Assembly (NCBI GenBank): GCA_934402125.1 | Contig: CAKRTY010000020.1 | Coordinates: 1 to 11,881, forward strand | From: an uncultured Anaerosacchariphilus sp. | GTDB lineage: Bacteria > Bacillota > Clostridia > Lachnospirales > Lachnospiraceae | Direction: 5' to 3' | Length of the DNA stretch: 11,881 nt | Shown here: piece by piece, positions 1 through 4,607 of the stretch | Layout: each line of letters begins with the position of its first letter | Position numbering within the stretch: position 1 is the first letter of the stretch | Made by a program: the position numbers and the translations under genes | Notes under the pieces: model-generated | What the model was told of the DNA's origin: nothing | Seen by the model: only the letters and a program-made list of their open reading frames with translations | Databases searched by the model: none

Positions 1-63
1 CCGCCGGAACCGGAGCGAATCCGTCAGGCAGAAGAGATTCTGGGCTGCGGGGAACAAAGATAA
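1..63 (+). CDS. C-terminal end of an unidentified protein (partial)
   Basis: Frame 1 is open from the first base and stops with TAA at 61-63, giving about 20 residues (PPEPERIRQAEEILGCGEQR). The charged, helix-like RIRQAEEIL stretch looks like a real protein C-terminus. The stop lies four bases before the left arm of a strong terminator at 67, which is the usual geometry for the last gene of a unit. Frame 3 also closes nearby (stop 66-68) but reads as a Gly/Arg/Ser-rich low-complexity peptide, so frame 1 is preferred. The fragment is too short to name a family. The terminator separates it from the rhamnose genes. Confidence 0.5.
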   Translation, partial: PPEPERIRQAEEILGCGEQR

Positions 64-66
64 GAT

Positions 67-105
67 AAAAACCGATGTGCAGAGAGTTTTCTGCCATCGG
101 TTTTT
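67..105 (+). terminator. Rho-independent terminator of the upstream gene
   Basis: The arms 67-77 (AAAAACCGATG) and 95-105 (CATCGGTTTTT) pair perfectly. The stem continues after one bulged T (78) with GCAGA (79-83) against TCTGC (90-94) and a small loop. The right arm ends in five T. The stem is long, GC-paired in the middle and A/T at the ends, so it could stop transcription from either side. Confidence 0.85.
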
Positions 106-147
106 CTGTAATAGGAAATTCTTATGGAATCCCCTATTACAGAAAAA
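101..147. repeat. 15-base perfect inverted repeat sharing the terminator T-run
   Basis: TTTTTCTGTAATAGG (101-115) is exactly complementary to CCTATTACAGAAAAA (133-147). Inside the loop, ATTC (118-121) can pair with GAAT (127-130). The first five T are also the right arm and U-tract of the terminator at 67-105, so the two hairpins cannot form fully at once. It may be a second terminator, for the opposite strand or as back-up, or part of a dispersed intergenic repeat. Confidence 0.75.
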
Positions 148-159
148 ATATTATCGCAC

Positions 160-200
160 TGCGGCGGAGAGGTAGTATGTCGCTTACGCGACCCGCCGCA
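160..200. repeat. GC-rich two-part hairpin
   Basis: TGCGGCGG (160-167) pairs with CCGCCGCA (193-200). Between them GTCGC (179-183) pairs with GCGAC (188-192) around a TTAC loop, leaving the 11 bases 168-178 as a one-sided bulge. The GC content differs sharply from the AT-rich promoter DNA that follows. GGCGGAGA occurs directly at 163-170 and again at 201-208. There is no open reading frame here. The structure fits a structured intergenic repeat, but the function is unknown. Confidence 0.6.
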
Positions 201-205
201 GGCGG

Positions 206-228
206 AGAATCCTGCTATGCAGGATTCT
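206..228. repeat. 10-bp hairpin with 3-base loop
   Basis: AGAATCCTGC (206-215) pairs perfectly with GCAGGATTCT (219-228) around TAT, and is followed by TTCTT. It is the last of four hairpins packed into 67-228. It could act as a weak terminator shielding the rhamnose promoter from readthrough, or be the end of a repeat element. The rest of 229-375 is AT-rich promoter DNA with no further gene. Confidence 0.6.
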
Positions 229-267
229 TTCTTAAACTATCATGTTGAGTTTGTAATATTTTCAACC

Positions 268-305
268 AAAAACCAAGAAAAACTACTATAAAAACCAAAA
301 AAAAC
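268..305 (+). promoter_or_regulatory. Candidate operator: 16-base direct repeat upstream of the DeoR gene
   Basis: AAAAACCAAGAAAAAC (268-283) and AAAAACCAAAAAAAAC (290-305) differ at one base, and their starts are 22 bases apart, about two helical turns. The second copy lies just upstream of the -10 box at 310-315, where a bound repressor would block polymerase. DeoR-family repressors commonly bind short direct or inverted repeats at their own promoters. That this is such a site is inferred from position and spacing, and the A-richness makes chance similarity possible. Confidence 0.4.
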
Positions 306-315
306 ATGATATAAT
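287..315 (+). promoter_or_regulatory. Probable promoter of the regulator-rhamnulokinase unit
   Basis: A consensus -10 TATAAT lies at 310-315, about 60 bases before the start codon. The -35 position at normal spacing (287-292, TATAAA) is a poor match to TTGACA, suggesting a weak or activator-dependent promoter, or one helped by the A-tracts. It overlaps the direct repeat at 268-305. Confidence 0.5.
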
Positions 316-375
316 AAATTCAAATGAGATAAAATAGAATACAACAGGAAAAAATTTACAAAGGGAGGAGAAGAA

Positions 376-1140
376 ATGCTTGCAATCGAACGTAAAAACG
401 AAATCCTTGCCATTCTTCAGAAGGAACAGCGGGTTCTCGTTTCCGAATTGAGCAAACGCTACGATGTGACAGACGAGACCATTCGCCGGGATTTGGAAAA
501 GCTGGAAAGCGAGGGCTTCGTGAAGAGAACCTACGGAGGAGCCGTCCTGAATAAGAATAAAAATGTGGATATGCCCCTGCGGATCCGGGAGAAAACCAAC
601 CGGGACGAAAAACAGGTGATTGCCGGACTGGTGGCAGGCCTGGTGGAGGAAGGCGATCGGATTATGCTGGATGCGTCGTCCACCTCCCTGATGATTGCCA
701 AGGAATTGAAGGAAATGAAGAAGCTTACGGTTATTACCAACTCCGTGGAGGTGCTGATTGAGCTGGCCGGCCACGAGGGTATCCAGGTGATTTCCACCGG
801 AGGCAATTTGAATGAAAGCTCCCTTTCCCTGGTGGGAAATGCGGCCCAGAAGGTTCTGAACGGCTATCATGTGGACAAAGCAATCTTTTCCTGCAAGGGA
901 ATCGATATGAAGGAGGGCATGACAGACTCCAACGAGCTGGACAGCGACATCAAGATTGCCATGTACGGCTGCGCCGACACAGCGATTCTGGCTGTGGACA
1001 GCAGTAAGTTTGACCGGGTTTCCTTTGTGAAATCCATGATGCTGAAAAAAGGGGATGTGATTGTGACCGACCGGAAGCCGTCAGGAGAATGGCTGGCTTT
1101 TCTGGAGGAACAGGGGGTTCGTCTGGTCACACAGGGATAA
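376..1140 (+). CDS. rhaR: DeoR/GlpR-family transcriptional regulator, probably of rhamnose use
   Basis: This 254-residue protein has the standard DeoR-family length and layout. An N-terminal winged helix-turn-helix spans about residues 5-57, with the signature DETIRRDLEKLESEG at 33-47 and a YGGAV wing at 53-57. A sugar-phosphate-binding DeoRC domain follows, with recognisable SSTS, ITNS, STGGNL and AILAVDSSKF stretches. The family represses sugar genes and releases DNA on binding a phosphorylated sugar intermediate. The start ATG follows a strong AGGAG (366-370). Rhamnulokinase begins 30 bases downstream with no terminator between. The same neighbour order is known for Bacillus subtilis rhaR-rhaB, where RhaR is a DeoR-type repressor responding to rhamnulose-1-phosphate. 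The family call is firm; the rhamnose role and symbol rest on the neighbour. The operator may be the direct repeat at 268-305. Confidence 0.85.
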   Translation: MLAIERKNEILAILQKEQRVLVSELSKRYDVTDETIRRDLEKLESEGFVKRTYGGAVLNKNKNVDMPLRIREKTNRDEKQVIAGLVAGLVEEGDRIMLDASSTSLMIAKELKEMKKLTVITNSVEVLIELAGHEGIQVISTGGNLNESSLSLVGNAAQKVLNGYHVDKAIFSCKGIDMKEGMTDSNELDSDIKIAMYGCADTAILAVDSSKFDRVSFVKSMMLKKGDVIVTDRKPSGEWLAFLEEQGVRLVTQG

Positions 1141-1170
1141 AACACATAAAAAGAAGGGAAGGAATTACGT

Positions 1171-2592
1171 ATGGGAGAGAAAATTTATAACCTGGCCTTT
1201 GATTTTGGAGCATCCAGCGGACGTATGGTGCTCTGTAAGCTGGAGGATGGAAAGCTCACGCTTGAGGAGCTGCATCGTTTTCCGAATCATGAGGTACGTG
1301 TAGGGGGACATATTTACTGGGATCTGTTCGGTCTCTACCATGAACTGAAGCAGGGTCTGAAAAAAGCGGCGGCTAAGAAGGTGCCGATTCAGTCACTGGC
1401 GATTGATACCTGGGGCGTGGACTACGGCCTTTTCGACAAGGATGGAAACCTCATCGGCAATCCGGTGAATTATCGGGATTCCCGTACAGACGGCGTCATT
1501 GACGAGATCGGGAAGATCATTCCTTTGGAGGAGCTTTACAACCGTACCGGAATCGAGTTTATGTATTTCAACTCTATCTTCCAGTTATATGCGGAGAAGA
1601 AGATGCGTCCGGTGATTCTGGACAACGCAAAGCGGATTCTCTTTATGCCGGAGCTGTTCGGTTATTTCCTGACCGGTATCATGTATACAGAGTATACCTT
1701 CGCAAGCACTTCCCAGCTTCTGGACGCTAGAAAGCGGGAGTGGGATTATGATTTGATTGAAAAGCTGGGTCTGAACAAAGAAATGTTTGGCGATATCGTA
1801 ATGCCCGGCACCATCATCGGCGGACTGCTTCCGGAAGTGGAGGAGGAGACCGGCCTTAAAGATGTGAAGGTTATTGCGGTAGGCAGCCATGATACGGCGT
1901 CCGCAGTGGCGGGCGCGCCCCTGGAGTCTGACGACGCGGCCTTCTTAAGCTGCGGTACCTGGTCCCTGCTTGGTATGGTTCTGGATGAGCCGATTTTAAA
2001 TGAAGCTTCCTATAAATATAACTACACCAACGAGGGCAGCATTGACGGCAAGATTCAGTTCCTGAAGAATATCAATGGCCTGTGGATTATGCAGAATCTG
2101 CGCCGGAACTGGTGCGAGTTCGAGGGAGAGGTAGGCTTCCCGGATATTATCCGTGAGGCGCGGGCAGCCAAGCGTCAGGATTTCAGTATCAATCCGAAGG
2201 ATCCGCGGTTTACAGCGCCGCTGAATATGATGAAGGAGATCGTCGGTTACTGTGAGGAGACCGGACAGGGAACCCCGGAGGGACTGGGTGAAATGGCCAT
2301 GGCTATCTACAACGGCCTGACCGAGGAGTACCGCAAGTCTGTCAAGTATATGGAGGAGATCACCGGAAAGACCGTTTCCTGCATCAACATGGTGGGCGGC
2401 GGCATTCAGGATCAGCTTCTCTGCGAACTGACCGCAAAGAAAACCGGCAAGCGCGTGATGGCGGGACCGGTAGAAGGATCGGTTCTGGGCAACAGCATTG
2501 TACAGCTGGTGGCTATGGGAGAAATCAAGGACGTGCAGGCGGGACGTCAGATTATCCGGGATTCCTTTGAGGTGAAGATTTACGAGCCATAA
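1171..2592 (+). CDS. rhaB: Rhamnulokinase (EC 2.7.1.5)
   Basis: This 473-residue FGGY-family sugar kinase phosphorylates L-rhamnulose to L-rhamnulose-1-phosphate in the cytoplasm, the second step of rhamnose breakdown after the isomerase. The first ATPase-fold phosphate loop is FDFGASSGRMV (10-20). IDTWGVDYGLFD (78-89) and the NYRDSRTDG stretch (100-108) are typical of RhaB. The catalytic aspartate should be Asp241 in GSHDTASA, followed by SCGTWSLLG (260-268) in the nucleotide site. Near the C-terminus lie the adenosine-motif-like MVGGGIQDQ and the EGSVLGN stretch. Length and motifs look intact. The ATG follows AAGGA (1159-1163) at 7 bases. Neither rhamnose isomerase nor aldolase is in the window. 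No convincing terminator follows; only a weak 7-bp stem (2604-2621) without a T-run separates it from the rpsU promoter. Confidence 0.95.
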   Translation: MGEKIYNLAFDFGASSGRMVLCKLEDGKLTLEELHRFPNHEVRVGGHIYWDLFGLYHELKQGLKKAAAKKVPIQSLAIDTWGVDYGLFDKDGNLIGNPVNYRDSRTDGVIDEIGKIIPLEELYNRTGIEFMYFNSIFQLYAEKKMRPVILDNAKRILFMPELFGYFLTGIMYTEYTFASTSQLLDARKREWDYDLIEKLGLNKEMFGDIVMPGTIIGGLLPEVEEETGLKDVKVIAVGSHDTASAVAGAPLESDDAAFLSCGTWSLLGMVLDEPILNEASYKYNYTNEGSIDGKIQFLKNINGLWIMQNLRRNWCEFEGEVGFPDIIREARAAKRQDFSINPKDPRFTAPLNMMKEIVGYCEETGQGTPEGLGEMAMAIYNGLTEEYRKSVKYMEEITGKTVSCINMVGGGIQDQLLCELTAKKTGKRVMAGPVEGSVLGNSIVQLVAMGEIKDVQAGRQIIRDSFEVKIYEP

Positions 2593-2628
2593 TTTGGCTT
2601 TAATTTACCGGTTACGGTGAAAAAAGTA

Positions 2629-2657
2629 TTGACAGAACATCGATTAGCCACTATAAT
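2629..2657 (+). promoter_or_regulatory. Strong housekeeping promoter of rpsU
   Basis: A perfect -35 TTGACA (2629-2634) and a perfect -10 TATAAT (2652-2657) are separated by the ideal 17 bases. Transcription should start at about 2663-2665, giving a leader of about 92 bases. This is the best promoter in the window, as expected for a ribosomal protein gene. Confidence 0.92.
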
Positions 2658-2661
2658 CTTA

Positions 2662-2755
2662 TGTGTGCAAGGATACCTTTGCGAATCAAAGGTAAAATAC
2701 CCAGACAGTTGTCTCATGCACAATACACAACTGGAGGGAGGTTAGGTGTGAAACT
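2662..2755 (+). promoter_or_regulatory. Structured 5' leader of rpsU
   Basis: Two hairpins can be read. TACCTTTG (2674-2681) pairs with CAAAGGTA (2687-2694) around a 5-base loop. CAGTTGT (2706-2712) pairs with ACAACTG (2727-2733) around a 14-base loop, and its right arm ends at the first base of the purine-rich ribosome site. The 14-base loop contains TCATGCACAAT (2714-2724), which is complementary over 6 bases to TGTGCA at the 5' end (2664-2669) and over all 11 bases to 2932-2942 just after the stop codon. Two Shine-Dalgarno stretches lie between hairpin and start: GGGAGG (2736-2741) and AGGTG (2744-2748). The second sits 7 bases before ATG 2756. A leader that controls translation of bS21 is plausible but inferred. 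Confidence 0.55.
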
Positions 2756-2932
2756 ATGTCAAATGTAATCGTAAAAGAGAACGAGACTTTAGATAGCGCT
2801 CTGCGTCGTTTTAAAAGAAACTGTGCAAAGGCTGGCATTCAGCAGGAGATTCGTAAGAGAGAGCATTACGAGAAGCCCAGCGTAAGACGTAAGAAAAAAT
2901 CTGAAGCGGCTAGAAAGCGTAAATACAACTAA
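2756..2932 (+). CDS. rpsU: 30S ribosomal protein bS21
   Basis: The 58-residue product begins [20 protein letters not shown] and ends in a Lys/Arg-rich tail ([15 protein letters not shown]). This is the full-length, very basic bS21 of Firmicutes; CDS and start fit known family ends exactly. bS21 sits on the small subunit near the 3' end of 16S rRNA and helps initiation. The ATG at 2756 is chosen because the N-terminus matches the family; AGGTG at 2744-2748 is a suitable ribosome site. A GTG at 2748 opens a six-codon out-of-frame mini-ORF that overlaps this start and ends at 2768. The gene has its own promoter and terminator and is therefore monocistronic, between rhamnose and ATPase genes with no functional link to either. 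Confidence 0.97.
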   Translation: MSNVIVKENETLDSALRRFKRNCAKAGIQQEIRKREHYEKPSVRRKKKSEAARKRKYN

Positions 2933-2941
2933 TTGTGCATG

Positions 2942-2972
2942 AAATTCCTCGACGTAAGTCGGGGAATTTTTT
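2942..2972 (+). terminator. Rho-independent terminator of rpsU
   Basis: AAATTCCTCGAC (2942-2953) pairs with GTCGGGGAATTT (2958-2969) as a 12-bp stem containing one G-U pair. The loop is GTAA, a stable GNRA-type tetraloop. The right arm runs into six T (2967-2972). It begins ten bases after the stop codon. Confidence 0.95.
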
Positions 2973-2987
2973 CTCTAAAAGGGAAAA

Positions 2988-3005
2988 TTACACACAAGTG
3001 TGTAA
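2988..3005. promoter_or_regulatory. 18-base near-perfect palindrome, operator-like
   Basis: TTACACAC (2988-2995) and GTGTGTAA (2998-3005) are exact inverted copies separated by AA. The compact dyad without a T-run suits a dimeric DNA-binding protein better than a terminator. It lies about 160 bases upstream of the ATPase -10 box. No regulator can be named. Confidence 0.45.
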
Positions 3006-3124
3006 AATGTATCATTATCCGAAAGCAGTCAAAAAGAGGCGTTTTCCGATGCGTCAAAATGCCGAATGTATGGGAATTTATACATAAATTTGTAGAAAAT
3101 GCCAATGGAAAATGATACATTTTA
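3003..3124. repeat. 122-base block bounded by 14-base inverted repeats
   Basis: TAAAATGTATCATT (3003-3016) is the exact reverse complement of AATGATACATTTTA (3111-3124). After one mismatch, three more bases pair (3018-3020 with 3107-3109). Inside are a stem GGCGTTTT (3038-3045) with AAAATGCC (3056-3063), and a dyad AATTTAT/ATAAATT (3075-3081, 3084-3090). Each outer arm itself holds the small dyad AATG-N3-CATT. The block could be a pair of operator sites for the ATPase operon or a tiny mobile repeat. It has no convincing gene: the 60-codon frame across 2933-3115 runs through the rpsU terminator. Confidence 0.55.
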
Positions 3125-3141
3125 GGTGGATTTTGCTATAG

Positions 3142-3170
3142 CTTTTTTAAAAAAAAGAGTATAGTATAAT
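3142..3170 (+). promoter_or_regulatory. Probable promoter of the V-ATPase operon
   Basis: A consensus -10 TATAAT is at 3165-3170, 39 bases before the first ATPase start codon. At 17-base spacing the -35 hexamer (3142-3147, CTTTTT) is poor. The DNA between is an unusual T6A8 run, which may bend the promoter. Transcription should start near 3177, leaving a leader of about 32 bases with no room for a riboswitch. Confidence 0.6.
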
Positions 3171-3208
3171 CTGGATTCAAAGACTATGACGAGACAGGAG
3201 GGATTTGC

Positions 3209-3529
3209 ATGGAGCAGATGGAAGCAGTGCTGGGCAGGCTTTCTGAGATCGAGAGCGCGGCGGTAGCGCTGGAGAAGAAGGCTGCAGAGCAGAAGAAGCA
3301 GATCGCGGCTGAGTATGAGGCGAAGACACAGGCCTTTGATAAGGAGATTGACGCGCAGACCCAGGAAAAGCTGAAGACATTGAATGAGAAGCTGAACCTT
3401 TCGGCGGAGAACGAGCTTTTGAAAATGAAGCAGGAGACGGACCGGGTGCTGGCAGACATGGAGGCGGAGTACAACCAGAACCATGAGAAGCTGGCGACTG
3501 CGATTTTCAATAAGATGATAGGAGAATAG
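3209..3529 (+). CDS. ntpF: V-type ATPase G/H-like peripheral stalk subunit
   Basis: This 106-residue protein is almost wholly charged coiled coil from about residue 5 to 95, rich in Glu, Lys, Gln and Ala, with no membrane segment. That is the size and character of the small stalk subunit called NtpF in Enterococcus hirae, AhaH in methanogens and G in Thermus. It should pair with subunit E in the peripheral stalks that hold the A3B3 head against rotation. The start ATG has an excellent AGGAGGGA (3196-3203) five bases upstream. As first gene of the ATPase operon it lies where this subunit usually is. Sequence similarity among coiled coils is weak evidence, so the call rests largely on position and architecture. 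Subunit C follows after only two bases. Confidence 0.8.
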   Translation: MEQMEAVLGRLSEIESAAVALEKKAAEQKKQIAAEYEAKTQAFDKEIDAQTQEKLKTLNEKLNLSAENELLKMKQETDRVLADMEAEYNQNHEKLATAIFNKMIGE

Positions 3530-3531
3530 GC

Positions 3532-4584
3532 ATGGGCGAGCTGATGAAATACAGTGCCGTTGCCACAAAGATACGGGCCATGGACAGCAGGCTTCTGACG
3601 CATTCTGATTTTGAGAAGCTGGCAGCTATGGAGAGTGTTCCGCAGGCGGTGGCCTATTTGAAAAAGATTCCGGCCTATGGAGCCCTGTTTAAAGGATATG
3701 ACGAGACAGAGCTTCACCGGGGGCAGATTGAGAAATTGCTGGTCGGTACGCTTTACTATGATTTCTCCAAGATCTATCGTTTCTGTGATAAGGATCAGAA
3801 AAAGATTTTGAAGCTTTACTTCTGTAAGTTTGAGATTGCGATTATCAAGCGGGCATTTCGAAGAGTGTTCAATCATGGGGATCGTACCGCAGAGGAGAAA
3901 GAGCTTCGGGGGATGATACAGCGTTACACGGACGTGCCGCTGGACAGGCTGGCTGAGGCGGAGACGGTCCCGGAGATTCTGGAAGCGCTGAAGGGCACGG
4001 ATTACTATAAGGTGCTGGAGAAGCTGGATCATGCAGAGAACATGGGACTCTTCGATTATGAAATGACGCTGGATCTGCATTATTTTTCCACTATATGGAA
4101 ACAGAACAGCAAGCTGACCAAGGGTAAGACCCAGGCGCTTCTGGCCAGAAGCCTGGGAAGTCAGATTGATCTGCTGAATATGATGTGGATTTACCGGGCG
4201 AAGAAATACTATCAGATGTCGGAGGCTTCCACCTACGCCCTTCTGATTCCGGTGACCTACAAGCTTCATGACAGCGATATCCGCGCCATGGTATCGGCAG
4301 CAGACAACAGGGCTCTGGAGGAAGCGATCCAGAAGACCTATTATGGCAGAAGGTTTCTAAAACTGGACAGCCAGGAGCTGGAGACGGTGTATGACAGATT
4401 CCTGCGTAAGATTTACACGGAAGAAAAACGTGCCAATCCGTATTCTCTGGCGGTGATTACCGGCTACCTGTATGATAAAGAGCAGGAACTGGACAGGCTG
4501 ACTACCGTTCTGGAGGGCGTCCGTTACGGACTTCCCGCCGCGGAAACCATGAAATATGTGGAACGGTCGAAGGCTGAAAGCTAA
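3532..4584 (+). CDS. ntpC: V-type ATPase subunit C (rotor socket, AC39 family)
   Basis: This 350-residue all-helical soluble protein belongs to the C/AC39 family (subunit d of eukaryotes). It is a funnel-like socket that joins the D-F shaft to the membrane K ring. The N-terminus YSAVATKIRAMDSRLL is typical, as is a region of several helical repeats with conserved aromatic residues. The length matches the family (about 330-350). ATG 3532 begins two bases after the stalk gene and uses GGAGA (3521-3525) inside that gene's end, so translation of the two is likely coupled. In the enterococcal operon this gene lies later, between E and the F-type rotor gene; here it is second. Confidence 0.92.
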   Translation: MGELMKYSAVATKIRAMDSRLLTHSDFEKLAAMESVPQAVAYLKKIPAYGALFKGYDETELHRGQIEKLLVGTLYYDFSKIYRFCDKDQKKILKLYFCKFEIAIIKRAFRRVFNHGDRTAEEKELRGMIQRYTDVPLDRLAEAETVPEILEALKGTDYYKVLEKLDHAENMGLFDYEMTLDLHYFSTIWKQNSKLTKGKTQALLARSLGSQIDLLNMMWIYRAKKYYQMSEASTYALLIPVTYKLHDSDIRAMVSAADNRALEEAIQKTYYGRRFLKLDSQELETVYDRFLRKIYTEEKRANPYSLAVITGYLYDKEQELDRLTTVLEGVRYGLPAAETMKYVERSKAES

Positions 4585-4607
4585 CAGTAAGAGGAGGTAG
4601 CAGCAAA

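Noticed and set aside
230..375. Catabolite-repression (cre) site in the rhamnose promoter
   Set aside because: I looked for the TGWAANCGNTNWCA pattern and found no acceptable match.
2933..3115. A 60-codon + strand frame after rpsU
   Set aside because: It runs straight through the rpsU terminator hairpin, lacks a proper ribosome site and start, and covers the dyad-rich spacer.
3177..3208. Riboswitch before the ATPase operon
   Set aside because: The leader after the predicted transcription start is only about 32 bases; the dyads all lie upstream of the promoter unless an earlier promoter exists.
3184..4269. A 361-codon open frame on the minus strand opposite the stalk subunit and subunit C genes
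   Set aside because: It lies fully antisense to two well-recognised genes, has Leu/Ser/His-rich composition typical of reverse-complement frames, and no ribosome site or family resemblance.
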